64,000 nt of DNA from Parelaphostrongylus tenuis. Its lineage: Eukaryota > Nematoda > Chromadorea > Rhabditida > Metastrongylidae. Made by a program: the position numbers and the translations under genes. The notes below the pieces were generated by a model. The model worked only from the letters and a program-made list of their open reading frames with translations. It did no database searches and was not told where the DNA came from. Below, one piece after another: positions 11,395-24,589 of this stretch. The DNA lies in NCBI GenBank assembly GCA_019055375.1, contig JAHQIW010004752.1:124001-188000 (forward strand), in the 5' to 3' direction. Numbering within the stretch: the first letter of the stretch is position 1; every line of letters begins with the position of its first letter.

Positions 11395-14300
11395 GCCACG
11401 GTGGATAAGTATCTCAATGGGCAGTGTAGAAAAAAAGCCAACAAACGTTGGCTCCCGGCAATCGCTTTCAATTCCTAACCTCACCGTTACTTTTGACTCA
11501 TTTTCTTTAGTCGATTCTAATCAAATTTGAATTTTTTAGCAATTCAAAAGTTCGATTTTCTATAAACCTCGGCATAATTAATTGTTATATAAGAGCCGAA
11601 AAAACTTATCTTGATTAGCTGATGCGAGGTTGGTAAATTAGTCATATAAAGTCGGCTGACATTTCGGCGACCCACCTTCTTCAGAGCCTGGGCATGCATT
11701 GCTTTTAACTAGGATGGACTAAACATAAGGCATTGAGTTTGAAACCCTCTCTTCTCATTAACCTATTAGCGTCAGATTTACCCGATATCAAATTCATACG
11801 TGACAATGTTCCTCGTTCTTCACACTATCAATGAAATCATAATCACGAGATGAGCTCTACCACGCAAACCCAATCCTTGTCCATTTGTCATGACGGCGAA
11901 AAGGAGGACTTTCTTTCCAAATATATTATAGAAAAAGGTGGGTAGGTGGACAAAACTTCTTCGAGATTTTTATCTGGAAGTCCGTAATTCATGCTAGAAA
12001 TTTACGCGTTGTTGGAAGCAACCGAATTCTAAGATACAAGACCTCACTCTGATAAAAAAAAGTTCAAGACCGCTCGTTACGAAGTTATGAAAAGACGATA
12101 GCCTGGTATTACATTACCAAACCTCTATGGAAGTTGGCCAGCCACCAGGACGGTGAGAAAATGAGGTGACACACTAGCGTAGATGTAACGTCTTCACTAC
12201 GCGTAAGGCACATTCGCAAAAGACACCAATAACCCTCTCTAATCGGTAGTGGATCGTTTACCGAGCTCCATTGAAATTGATGGCTGCGTGAAAAGAAATT
12301 AGAGCGCTCCAATTATTCGTAGTGTAATTGAAATTTTTTTGTAATCACGGGATTTTACTGCGATTTTTGCAAAGTCAGACTGCTATGTGTTTATTCATTC
12401 ATGTAAGACATGGCCAGATGCAGAATGAATAGTTGTGAGTTCTACGAAAAATTATTTAGAATAGCTCTATGAAGCGTTGTGATTATTTCGTAATCAATTC
12501 CAAAAAAAGAAGAGTTGCTTCGCACTTTTGTGTGATGTCCATCAAAAAAGCCGGAGAAAAAACACTGCGCTAAAGCGTTCTCAAAACTCTTCAGAACAAA
12601 TGTTTAGCTCGATTGAAACTTAGTCCAGCAAGGCTTAAATACGCAAAGAAAATGGAGGACAGGCATGAAAAGGAGCAATCTAACCTAGTGTTTTCTCAAT
12701 CTGTAAAGTCGCTACCAACACATTAGTGCTCGTTGGTAAGGTAATTATTTGCCATGAAAACTACTTTTCAGCGTTTTAAGCCTTTCACTAATTCGTGAAT
12801 CAAAGAACAATGTGTCGATCTTGAGTAACTAGTTCACCTCGTCTTTGCCGGTTACTGATTACAAGTACTGTGCCAGCACGACGCTGAGAATCGACGGTAC
12901 TATATGGGTTAGGAAATTTAGACGAAATGTAACTCTGCTATAAAACCCTGTATTTAAGGCAATCAAGAAAAGAAGCATGCTATTGGCATGCATTAACACT
13001 AATGGCTCACCTTAACACGCTCATAATCTCACGCGCTTGAACTGTTGCATTCTCCTATGAATAGACATAAGCCAGCATTGGCGCATATAAAATCTGGATC
13101 AATTCTGAGCGTAACTGATCAGCACCTCGTTGAATATTGGCAAGAATCAAACGTCATGGCCAAAGAAGGGATCGATATGGAGCTAGGAATAAAGCCAGAG
13201 GTTGTACGAATGCCTTCTCATTGGATTCTGTGTCACATATGTGGCTGATGGCAACTACCGCGGGTCAAAATCCTCAAGGACCTGTGATCGCTTATAGTGT
13301 AGTAATTTTTCCATACTCAAACAGAACATCTGAAGCTACTTTTTTGATAACTGGCTATATGTTCTCTTCTAGTAGATTAGTTCAAGAGTTTAGAACATTC
13401 ATAGATTGCATTACGATTCATATAAGAGACTTTGTTCTAAAGCGTTTAGATTATTGTTTCAAAAAAATTTCCTACTAGGTACTACTGCAACTTTAAAACG
13501 CCCATAATTAAGAGCTTCAACAGGGTACGAAAAGTATCTGAGTAGTAAGGATTATACCAGGCTCGGCGAAGGAAACGATTAGATTAGGAGGATTTTCATA
13601 GCGTAGGCAATAATGTGCGCATTCGAAGAACATTCAAACAGCCTCCACTTTAACCAATAGAGTTTGAAATAAGTCAAGATACGTCTATTTAGAGTTAAAA
13701 GAACCTATTATTCTTGAATGAACTTTGTCGCATTGAACAAATTATGAGTGCTAGGGGTCAGTCCACGATATGTTTACTGATTTAGGCCTGAATTCGCATT
13801 TAATAACATTTTCACGGACGCTTACCTTTAGATAGTGATTCGCATAGAGTTGATCAAAAGACCGTTCTAATCCTGAAAGTAATTAATCTTACACTATCCT
13901 TGATAGTCATGAACAATCTTGCTCTCAAGCTTTTGCATTGTTGGAGACCTTTCGAAATCTGCTGTTTTTTCGTGGAGAAGTTGTTTGTCAAAAAAGTTAT
14001 ACAGTACCCAACCGAAACGCCATTAACTTCAATCGCAATTATTTTTGCTCCGTGGAAAAATGGAGAATATAATAATCGAACGAAGCTTTTCTTAGAATTT
14101 GAAAAGGTGGTTCAGTAAAGCTGATATCTATATTTCAGAACATGCACGATCGCATACTCCATGACAGATTCTATTCAAAGCGCGCTAAATGCGAGCCATC
14201 AGGCAACAAGGTGCCGGTTTGCATCTTGATTCGAGGATATGTTTTCTCTGCTCAACGCTCTCACATGACCACATGGAACGCCTTAACTCGCCTAACTGCA

Positions 14301-15460
14301 ACATCGCAAAGAGATGCGATTCGATCAGTACTCAAAGAAATTCGTTAATGAAATGAAATCTTCAAACAGGAGTCGAAACATGCGAAATGATCGGAGATCT
14401 GATGAACGTGGGAACGAATCGAATACTGAGAAGTCCTGGAATGCGATTATGTGATGACGGGTACTGCAAGAAAAGGAATGTAAGCTTCAATCGATCACCG
14501 TATCGAAGCATTTCGTCTTCTTCACAACCGATAGTTCGAGAAAGTCGTCCGCGGTTGTGGATCCTTCTAATGGATCTTCTCCTTCGTTTCATTCGAGCGG
14601 AAATTCGTTTGATGGAGTACAATCCGAATGAAAAACTTCACTTGGTAAACTTATATACACAGAATGAAGCGTATGCTAATTAGCTGTTTGTAATGCTGTC
14701 TAACTAATCACCCATTGATATGATTTTTTAGTTTGTTCTCAAATGGACGATGGACTCGAATCATTAGCTCTAAAGAAGATGAAACGCCTCAAAAAAGGTT
14801 TGACGCAAATGTGCGTCTATCAGACGAAACGCGCTGACAGTTTATTGCTGACAGAACCGATACCCTGTATCGCAGGTAGGTAACAAAAGAACAAAAGTCG
14901 CGGTAGAGTGATGGCTTAGCACACGCCCTTGGTAAGGATGAGATACGAATCAAACTTTGACCAAAGTTTCTTTTTGCCTATCACTCACATTTTTGGAAAT
15001 ACAGTTATAATATGACAACATTGATATTCTTTTCTTAATTGAAGATATTCACGTACAAGTTATTTTTTCTACTCGTATTACCTGCCCGATCGATGACCAT
15101 AGACTAGCATAATATATCAATTCCGCTTCCATGATCATTCCCAAAGTGGATTTCATAGAAGAGGCACACTGACTAGCGAGCTAAAACGCTCTTTGCTGTG
15201 TGCTTCACGCCTCGTGCGCCAACCTTTCTTGACGACTGTTCTTCAGCAAATGTTATTGGTTTCCATACCGTCTGCGCTCCGCCTACTTACGACATCTTGA
15301 CGTACACTTTTCCCTTGTCTCTGATAAATCGGTATTTCGGCACTTCCGCATCTTGTTTAATATATGAGCATATTGATTGGCCTGGAAAACTGAGTAAATT
15401 ACTAACGAAGGGATGTGGTGGTGTTTCTTCTTGCCAACTAGTTGAACGCTGCACTAAGGT
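11395..15460. other. Intergenic, no supported gene outside 14.1-14.8 kb
   Basis: Contains one foldback-F end (11625-11700), one tRNA-like unit (14895-14985) and otherwise nothing I recognise. An open frame at 13045-13248 lacks splice context and homology. Confidence 0.5.
14130..14760 (+). pseudogene. Unrecognised, possibly decayed coding block
   Basis: I do not recognise a family. A frame at 14142-14348 (MHDRILHDRFYSKRAKCEPS...) and an overlapping frame at 14387-14683 look open. A third frame at 14485-14634 reads like real protein (VVDPSNGSSPSFHSSGNSF) but is cut by two adjacent stops at about 14451. Base composition is less AT-rich than its surroundings. It may be an old gene or transposon fragment, or chance. 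Confidence 0.25.
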
Positions 15461-15466
15461 TATAAT

Positions 15467-15890
15467 AGGTTGAGGAAAAAGTTCTGGAAAAATGCCTGTA
15501 ACTTTTTGAGTGTCGGCCAATTTTTGTATTTTTGGGCACATTTGAAAGGCCCGCCTTCTTCCGCGCATATTGGTATATAATTAATCTAATCAAATCAAGG
15601 TGGAGTCAACACGCGTGCAAATTAAGTTGTTGGTGATGCACGAATGGCTGTTGGGTTAAAATGCAACGGTGGCAAGTGAACGCATCAATCTGGTTTGGGG
15701 TGAAGACACAGTAGGCAAAAGTATGATGTACAGGTGGTTCAGAAAGTTTTATGAAGGTAAGAAAGTTTGGAAGATCAGCCGAACTTAAAGGGGAGTACTT
15801 TGACTATTAGTTTTGTTATTGCTCGGATGTAATAGAAAGCATAAATAAATGTTTTACAAACAATTTCTCAGAACTTTTTTTTCCCAATCT
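15467..15890 (+). mobile_element. Mariner deletion derivative with both terminal repeats
   Basis: A left end of the GGTTGAGGAAAAAGTTCTG type (15468 on) and a right end AGAACTTTTTTTTCCCAATC (to about 15889) are inverted repeats, with TA at both edges. Inside, from about 15602, a broken frame shows the mariner helix-turn-helix (LLVMHEWLLG..NATVASERI and VGKSMMYRWFRKFYEG), then jumps to the 3' tail (GGAGTACTTTGACTATTAG). The whole catalytic core is deleted. Confidence 0.8.
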
Positions 15891-17035
15891 ATCGAAATAA
15901 TACAAAAAAGAAGGCTGTCAAAGTTGTTCAGTTGCACAAGGAATGATGCACTCCTTCATGTGGCATTGCGTACACATATGTGTGTTTTGACGATTCTTAT
16001 ACCAGTTCATCATTCTTTTCTTATGAAAAAACATTGTAAATTCAGTGAAACAATTGAACAGCTAAACAAAGAAGTAAAGTTGATTTTGCAATCAAAAAAG
16101 TACATCTCTAGATAAGTACATCTTCCAGAAAAAGGACAGGCAAACACGAAATCATAGCAACTGATGAACTTATGAATTGATGAATAAAATCCCACAAGTT
16201 ATGCGATGAAATGAGGGTCTTCAATCAGCTCAAGCAATTTATTCAAGTAGTGAATGCAGCGGCATCAAAAGCAGAAAGAAGCTCTTTACAATATAGAATG
16301 CTAATAAATCACAAGACGAACCTAAATGAGCGAGTTCATCGGCTTGGCTGAAGGATCATTTCCTTTCCACATCACAATATCGACGCTAGGGTTGGTTTGT
16401 GAAAAGCCACCAGGATACGTTGATGGCTACAAATGGCTCATGGGGAGACCAGCACGTGATACCAACAATGATCATCCTAAAAGAAGTTTGGCAAGTGGGA
16501 TTTCATGAAAAGCTTCGAAAAACGCCCCTCCACTTAAATAGAAATTTAAGCTGCAAAAGTGGAAAATAGAAATTTAAGCTGCAAAATTTGTCTCAATGAG
16601 ATGCGCTAGCATAAACATTTTATAGATCACTCTAAAAATTGCGTGATACTATCTCTATTCAATCATAAGAATGCTGTGATATGAGCAAAACTCGGAACCT
16701 GAGGTAGCTTCGATCTCTTGTTTGACATACCAGAAGCTTACGCGCTATAAACTATACCACCTGCGAAGCTTGCTCTGCCCTTGTCTTAGCCAGGTTTTAA
16801 CTCTGTCGCTGTCATCGACAATCACTCGTCAACAAGAACAATGTGGAAAGCACAAAGCGGCATTGAATCCAGTTGAGCTGAAATGCCGTTGAAATTACAG
16901 TGTTTTAACTTTTATTCAAAGCCTTAATCTTTTTCTCGTGGGACGAACCGATATCACCATCATAACCGGATTCAGTACCGCTTTGTGTTCCATTTATAAG
17001 TTCCGTTAAAGAGTGGTAGCCGATAGCAATGTGCG

Positions 17036-17170
17036 GTTAACCTTTTGAGGACCAGAGTTAATTGGCTAGCGACGTCGCGCCGTCGCTCGCGCGGCACTTG
17101 CAGAAGGCGGCATTTGCGGTCCACGCTCGGTTGCCCACGAGGTGAGACGCCACCATTACAGTATCTGTGT
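17036..17170. repeat. Possible piggyBac-like end with GC-rich subterminal block
   Basis: TTAACCTTTTGAGGACCAG followed by a GC-rich stretch (CGTCGCGCCGTCGCTCGCGC). Similar starts are TTAACCCTTTGGGGACAACA at 44102 and TTAACACGTTGACAAC at 3079 (inverse context), each near a CG-rich block. TTAA plus CCYTTTG is the usual outline of piggyBac ends. No partner ends or transposase seen. Confidence 0.3.
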
Positions 17171-18009
17171 GAGACCGTGAGAAAGCTGACAGTGAGAAAT
17201 AGGCAGAAAAGAGTATGCCCTGGATATACACAGCCAGTTCCAAGGAAGCCGGAGGCTGTACCTCAAAGAAAATGACAAGGTTATGCGAAACCAGTTGAAA
17301 CAAGGCTTGTTTATCGGAATGATTTTGTAAACTGCAAAATAGTGCTAATTCAACAAATACCCTCGAGCATTTTTTGAACTACCTTTACTATGAACATTAT
17401 TCATTGCTGCAATCTTTGTCTTTTCACATGCCCTACTTACTCTTTTCAGTCCAATATGCTCTCGAGATGAGTTCCTGTACCTGTACATCTTTACGAATAA
17501 TCTCAATGTGACCACGCGGAGGTGGCTTTGGAAGACTTATCAATGCATGCCCCTCCTTACCTCCTTTAGGGAAGTTTGGTAAAGGTAATCACAGGTGCGA
17601 AGCTCAACTCAGGTTCTGAGCTCCGCTCCCGCTTATATCTTTGCATCCATCATTCTATCTAGTATTGTACCTTTCCATGAAAAAGAATAAGCAATCAATA
17701 GTGAAATTAAGCACTGCTATCTCTGCTCAGTCCGGCTTCAATTAAGTAATATTCATAAATATCGTTCATGACTAAACGTATCTGTGCATTGTTTTTTCAA
17801 TATTTAGTTCTCATCCTTTTTCATTCTGTACGTTCAGTACTCGTCTTATTTAGACCATTAGCTGCAAAATGATAACAGTGATTATAATGACGATTAATGG
17901 AGCCGCTTCAAAGCGTAGGTGTCACTAGAAGAGCTCATCTACTTCTTTTCCGAAATTGAGCAAATACTACGGTGAATGGCATTCTCCTCGGCCTATGGAA
18001 CTTTATGTA

Positions 18010-18576
18010 ATAGTTGAGGAGAAAGTTTCCGGAATTTGCCCATAACTTTAACATGTTCGCATGTTTTATATGCGATTTTCACATGGTTTGAAAGCTCGTT
18101 TTCTTGCGCATCGATTGATATATAACTCTTCTATACTGCCGCAAGATGGAGCTGAACCGCGAACAGAAACGACTGTTAATGCTTCACGAGTACAAAGTGG
18201 GCACAAATGCCGCTGACACTGTTCGTCGAATCAGTGAGGCATGGGGCGAAGGAACTGTTGGAAAGACAGCTGTCTACGATCATTTCAAGGAGTTCAAGGC
18301 AGAAAATCAATAACACGGACGAGGTCGAGGAAACTCTTCAAAATTTCTTCAACTCCAAGGACAGTGTTTTCTACCGCCGCGGGATCTTCATGTTGCCAGA
18401 TCTGTGGCTGAACGTTATCGACTCAGAAGGAGACCACTTTGACTATTAAATTGTCTTTAATAAATTGAAGGCAGACAATTAGACAAAAAGACAATTATAC
18501 TGTCTTTTGTTTGAACTTAATTGATGCATAAATAAAGTTTTTATAAGCAAATTCCGGAAAATTTCTCCTCAACCTA
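18010..18576 (+). mobile_element. Irritans-like mariner deletion derivative with terminal repeats
   Basis: Terminal repeats of about 33 bp are inverted and nearly identical: GTTGAGGAGAAAGTTTCCGG on the left, and the reverse complement of the right end reads GGTTGAGGAGAAATTTTCCG. TA duplications flank them. A start at 18146 opens MELNREQKRLLMLHEYKVG, followed by the helix-turn-helix up to AVYDHFKEFKAEN. The frame then jumps to the C-terminal tail (FFNSKDSVFYRRGI..LPDLW). The DD34D catalytic region is missing. It resembles the hookworm bandit type of mariner, by recall only. Confidence 0.85.
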
Positions 18577-18599
18577 TTATAAGACATTTTGTTCTTTTC

Positions 18600-19330
18600 C
18601 GTTAGAAAGCACGGTCTCTTTCGCTGAACAAGAGCTTTTCATAAGAGTGTTAGTAATCATGCGAAAGCTTGGATCTCTGGCTACTGCGCTATGTGGCCGT
18701 TTTTCGAAAGCACCCTTTTATGGAGCTGTAAATTCAAAATGAATTTATGTTTACATTGACCGAGCAATTTTGCTACTACCTTGCTGGAAATACGAATATT
18801 ACATGAACGTGGAAAGAAAATCTTCTATATTAGAGTCATACGTTTAGTGGAGTTTCTTTCGAAGAGGAGAAAAAAATCCTAATTGAATAACAAAAATCGC
18901 ACTCCACATGAGAATTGTCTAAGCGCCATCCATCGATCACCAGTTGAAACCGCGATCAGCTTACCCTGCTCCCCTTCACCAAGGCCTCAGACTAGCTAAA
19001 AACAATTTCCCGCGTATGTGAACCAAAATTATCTTCCCCACTATACTGCAGAGAAACGGTCTTTATAAGAAAGAAGCACAGGTTGCAGTCAATCATTGAA
19101 TCTCACGCTATCGAACGATCACTAATAGTCTAAACGAAGAGCTCTGTCTTGCGACAATTATACGCGTGTGAAACACAAATGTTTTGCTTTCAATGAAGCG
19201 TCATTAAATTATGTTTCAAAAGGCGACCACGCAGCGCAGTAACCAGAGATTTGAGCTTTCGGATAATTAATGAAACTTTTGTGAAAAGTTTTTGTCCAGC
19301 GAGGGGGATAATTTCTCAATGCCGTGCTGT
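18600..19330. repeat. Palindromic family P, copy at 18.6-19.3 kb
   Basis: It begins TTTTCCGTTAGAAAGCACGG and TCGCTGAACAAGAGC and ends with the inverse block TTTTTGTCCAGCGAGGGGG. It directly abuts the right end of the 18.0-kb mariner. The right arm contains the expected GGCGACCACGCAGCGCAGTA block. Confidence 0.75.
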
Positions 19331-20084
19331 CTGACGGAAAAGTATCGAAATGTTTTGTTTTGAACTTCATTGCTCTCGCATTTGGATTATGAATCCTTTC
19401 TCTATGCATGAGCTTAGAAACCTGCTTAGTAACGGCATGTAGATAAATAAATACATTTCAAGCAGTGCACTTAGATTTAGAGTCATACGAACACAGTTTA
19501 TGTAAATAAAAGCATTTAGGAAATGTTCGACTAAGCCGCTCTAATAAGCTTATTCTTATTTACTTGATATCCTCAATTGGACGCAAATGGACATAGAGAC
19601 AAAAACGTATAAGAATTCAGCCATCAAAGTGATGCACATAATGAGAAGAAATCAATATAATAGATAAAAAGAACACAGAACCTTAGAAGGCATCAAAGTT
19701 TGAGAACAAATGGCGTTCAGTTCCACACGCTTTGAAGAAATTAATACACCCAGAATTCGAAGTTCTACCTACTCTTATCAACGTATCAATCAAGACGGCT
19801 GGTATCGATTCAAACTTAGATTGAGCGCGGCAAGATATGTGATTCAAAATTGCAAGCGGACCTCTCTCATCAGCTTCCAAATCGTTTCGTAACACGCCAT
19901 GAAAACAGAGTTTCGACTGGTGTTTTAAACGCGAACTCTGTTCATACTATTTCACTGTAAACATATATTCGGCACAAATGAGCATGCACTTCAGATCTAC
20001 GAGCATCGTCATCCTCATAAGTATTGAATTGATCATTTCAATACATAAATCATTCATCTAGAAAGATTCAGTGGTACAAAAAAA

Positions 20085-20510
20085 GCCAACCTCATGCGGG
20101 AGTTGAACCCTCATTTTATCCCTACCGGGCGTGCGCGCTACCACTATACCTACCGCTCTGTAACCACTTTCGTTTCGATAGCAACTGTTGGAGCTGTCAG
20201 CTATTAACCCTTAACAGATTTGGCCGGGCAGGCACATATCGGCATCAAACCCAGATGAGCTGACAGCTTTTCCTACATGTATAACCTATTTTTTTATTCC
20301 TTTGCGATGGTATGATATTGGAATATATAGATAAAACTGGTGTTGAAGAAAGAATGGTCACAAGTTGTGGCCTTGATGGTGTAAGATAGCACGCGTCTCG
20401 GTAAGGACGAAACGCGTGTTTGACTCCCACCTGAAGTCGATTTCTTTGCAGCACTCAGTCCTCTTACACAATTATTTTAACATAATACCACTGTTTGAAA
20501 GCAGAAAAAT
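20085..20510. repeat. Hairpin element with tRNA-like arms (family T2)
   Basis: The left arm (20090-20165) is a minus-strand tRNA-like unit (inverse B box GGGAGTTGAACCCTC, inverse A box CTACCACTATACC). The right arm (20365-20455) is the plus-strand version (ATGGTGTAAGATAGCACGCG ... TTTGACTCCC). The spacer has a further inverted pair (GAGCTGTCAGC / GAGCTGACAGC). Confidence 0.7.
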
Positions 20511-20599
20511 TGAGAGATAGGTCTAACACAGAAGTTTGTTTAGCTCTTCAACACGTAGTTACCACGATAAGTGGATATCCACTCGAACAAAGTCAAGTA

Positions 20600-20965
20600 A
20601 CGGATCAGTGTGAATTATTTTCCACCTATGTAGAGTGATGTGCAAAACTTTTGCTTCGTCAAGACTCGAACCCGCCTCTCACTCGATCCGAAAGCGCGTG
20701 CAGTAACCCGTTGCACTACTGACGCCCGTTTTGCCATGATTCTTTCTACGCTACAACTGGTTGCTGACGGACAGATGTGCTGTAGCGTAGAAAGAGTGGA
20801 GGCAAAACGGACGTCAGTAGTGAAACTGGCTAGAGCACACGCTTCCGGATAGGGTGAAATGTGGGTTCGAGTCCCGCTTGACGCAAAAGTTTTACACATC
20901 ACCCTAAATTATTGAGTATATATGTAGCATCATACCACCGCTTAAAGCAGTCAATTAGAAAGAAT
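20600..20965. repeat. Hairpin element with tRNA-like arms (family T1)
   Basis: The left arm 20628-20735 and right arm 20790-20910 are reverse complements: CAAGACTCGAACCC against GGGTTCGAGTCCCGCTTG. The short centre also pairs (TTTCTACGCTACA / TGTAGCGTAGAAA), so the whole 300 bp can fold into one long hairpin. Confidence 0.8.
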
Positions 20966-20969
20966 TCTA

Positions 20970-23780
20970 TCTAATTTCCATCTGTTCTCTTAGAGCGAGG
21001 TGTTTTTTGTCGTAGTGGCCCTTATCCAGTAAATAGCTCTTGTGATACAAACCAATATATCGAGGGCGAGTTCAGAGAATATTTACTGCGGTTAACAGGG
21101 TGTCAAAACGTTTTTTCTAGATGAATCTGTTAGCTGTTCTGAATCGCGTAGTGCTAATGTATACAGTTGTTCCATGCACCAAAATAGTGCCTGTTAAAAT
21201 GCTAAGACTTTATCCGCGTCTCATTATGACGTGTCTTATTCTCGACTCCCATTCTCAGACCGGGAGAGATGTACAATAGTGGTCAGTGATGAAGTGCATC
21301 AAAATCAAGGTGATAAGCAAAGCGCTCGTTTGACTCCTTCCTCCAACGCTCTTTTGCAGTCAACCAACGAACTATATGAAAAACTCCTTAACTCGGCTCC
21401 CTCCAGAGTTGCAGGGGAATCATCTCCACCTTCTACGACATTCAAAAAGGGGGCTGAAACCTCAAGCAGCAGTCGAAGCAACACGTGCTAATTCGAGCAC
21501 CTTTGTAAAGGATGAGTACAAAAAACGAATCAAATGCTAGAAATGCTGAGATTCAAACATCAAATTGTGACAGCGAGTTATGTGAATAAATCGCTCAAAA
21601 TTCTCAATACATGCAGTAAATGTGATAATCGAATTGTAATCCGCGGCTCCTAGAAGTTGCACTTTTGACTCGCTGTTTCGAATTTCTGTAGTGCCATAAG
21701 TAGACATTTGCTGCATTGGTTAATCTATTATTCTAACCTCAATGCATCTTTGGTGCTCTCTTTTGGGGTATGCCTACGTGAAGGGTAAACCGCGAGTAGT
21801 ATACCTTTCAGTAAAATGTAAATAAGCTAGATCTCACCATCTACCCCTAAAAATTCATTAATCCCATTCATTCCTACTGAGATTGCTCACTGTAGTAGCA
21901 GAGAATTCATAGAGCCGTAAATACCGAAACCCTGCAGAAAAAGTATCTACCTGAGCTTTTGAGAATGCTTATTCTGCTTTCGAATAACGCTATGTGATCT
22001 TCACGACTACGTGTAGCCTTCCAAAGTTGTGGCTCTAAATTATCCCTGATGCGGATTGCTACAGTATGCGGTGTCGTCTATCGTTGATATTATGGTAATG
22101 CACTTTTAAAACCATTGTATCACTTTTATCCTACTTTTCCTTCGTCTGTCCTCCCTCATTCTTCTTCTGATAGACAACAGAACCATCCATTTTTCTAAAT
22201 AAATGAGTTTTCCTTTGAAGCACTATTTTAGCCAAGTAGACACTCGCAGACCAACTTTTATCAAAATGAGTAGGTATCTCCTCTAAGCAGCACCTCGCTT
22301 CCTGGAAACTTCACCAGATACACCACAATTCACATTTGTATTTGTATATTTACATGCCGAATCCACACCCCCATCATTCCAAAAATATAACATTTTTTTA
22401 TTTGGGCATCTCATGAACGGCCCTAATCGCTTTTTATTATAACTCGTCCTGGTCCTAGCACCTTTTTCACTAGGCTCGTTGTTGTGCACCAATCATCAAA
22501 GGCTAAATCTAGAAATGTATGGTAATTCCACTGGAAATCAACGTCTTCTTATTTATGCATATTCTTGAAAGTTGCCAGACACAATTCTCCTTGGTACTCC
22601 ACAAAACCTCTCCAAGTTCCTATTCATGTCACACTCTCCTGTTTTTTTCCACCAGTTTTTCCTACGTAACTCTGCTATTGAGCCAACACCACAGATGTAA
22701 CCGATACCCATATTGCTAGGACGGACAACAAAAAAGCACTCCTGTCTATGATTTCGAACGCCTCCCTTTGAATTCAACGTAACTACTTAACATTGTGCCT
22801 CCAAATAGATGTTAATGTTTGAGATTTTCTAAGCATTAATAGACGTTCTCTTGCAAATGTTTCTTCATGCTACCTGCTCGGAAACAATCATCGCCCTGTG
22901 CAGAAATCTTGCAACATTGTGATTATGGCTTTTTGGGATCGGCGGCACTCTAGAGATTAGCTTACTGATTAATCTTTCGCTTGGATGTCAAACACCTTAT
23001 CTTGGAAGGGTCATGATAAACTGGAATTCTTCGCTGTGTATACAGCCTGGCAATGTAGAGGCCTTCCAATGCAAATCCGACCAAAAGATGGAAATTGGGG
23101 CAGAATTTACAACAGTGATACACTTTTCGTAATATAAAAATGTCACAAACACCATGATTCATCGTGCTTAAAATTTTATATAAAATTGTAAACCTTTGAC
23201 TGAGGGGGGATCAAACTAAATTTTTAATTATTACAATCACAATTACAAGGACAATGCTACAGGAGAATTGACTGTAAAGTGAGTTCAAGCCGTAAACGAC
23301 TCGCATCATGGTCAGATTGGAATTTCAACAATATTAAAACCATTGATTTACACAACTAAATGAGTGACTCGTGATGACGCACATTACAATCAACATAGTA
23401 TACACATATAATCACGACCTTAAGATCATTTGCTTACACGTCCAGTATATATCGAGCGATGTGGGTCCATCTTGTAAGAAGAGAAATGATGTAGAAGAAT
23501 GATTACAAGAGCACAACATTAGTAATACAGGACAAAAGAAGTCCACTAGAAACATCAAAAATCATTTAAGAATATGACTATTTATTGAGAGATAGAAGTG
23601 AGGTAGTAGTTTATTCGTTTAGTCTTAGTTATCCTGATCGCACACTTTTAGTTTTTCCAACATCGATGTTGTCTTACGGTCCTGAAAGAGAAAAATTCTC
23701 AAAACGAAGAGAAAAAACAGATATCTCCAGCGAGAAATTTTCTAGTATCACACTATATCGAGGCGCGTGAGGCACAAAGG
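20970..23780. other. Intergenic, weak minus-strand open frames
   Basis: A decayed SINE-B at 21.2-21.5 kb. Three minus-strand frames (23162-22962, 22777-22553, 22492-22283) follow each other in order and look somewhat protein-like, but no consistent splice chain or family was found. Confidence 0.35.
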
Positions 23781-23789
23781 TTGGAGGTG

Positions 23790-24050
23790 CCCTGAGACAT
23801 ACACGTCGTTGATGGTTCGTTCTTTCTCGCGTCCAAGGCTCACCATGTCTTTCGTTCCTCCGAAGTTGGTAAATTGGTACCAAACCTGACTGGGGGATAA
23901 CAGCACTAACTTGACACATCAGTAGACCATCATGAGCCATTGTAAAGGCCAAATTCAATCACCTCTATTGACGTGTGATTAAGTTGAGCGCAGAACACAT
24001 TTTGTCAGGGGTTGATCAAAGTCGAGAGTTTTATCCTTTATACTATATCA
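23790..24050 (+). repeat. SINE-A copy
   Basis: Plus strand: GGAGGTGCCCTGAGACATAC head remnant, GATGGTTCGTTC B-box remnant, body (GGTAAATTGGTACCAAACCT) and tail GAGTTTTATCCTTTA. Confidence 0.65.
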
Positions 24051-24589
24051 TTCAAAAATGTACTTAACACTGCAGAAATTTACTAATCTTAACGGATCTT
24101 TTACCAATTCGACATATCGCAGAGGCGAAACGAGAAGCAACAGTTTATCGAACGATGATGAGACTTATTAATCATTTTGATCCGTTCGGAACGGTGCATA
24201 CTTCTTCACGTACACGATTACTTAAAGACCTTTTCCGCCGGACAGAGCCATTTTGACTTTTAGTAACTATTGGAAAGCTTAAATCTGGGTGATTTTAACG
24301 CTGTGTTTGTTTTTGTAAAGGCTTCACTTCGATGTATAAACAAAATTAACATTACATTTCACGTGGCTTTTCATTGAAGTATAGTAACCATTTGATATTT
24401 GAGAGCTAAATCCTGATTATGCTGAAAATAGGTTTGAGTTCTAGAAAGGTCCTTATACGGCGCTGCAAATCAGGTTCAACCGTAGGTTTTCTTAGCGCGT
24501 AAGAGCTATGTATGCACCGAAGCACATTAGCGTGTAGAGCAAATTAGTATGTAGTATGACATTCACACCAAAAATAAGTTTTTTCCAAA

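Noticed and set aside
13045..13478. Two overlapping open frames at 13 kb as exons
   Set aside because: Overlap in different frames with no splice signals or homology that I can name.
14815..14840. Another hammerhead (GTCTATCAGAC then GAAAC)
   Set aside because: A good stem II and GAAAC are present but no CUGANGA block precedes them.
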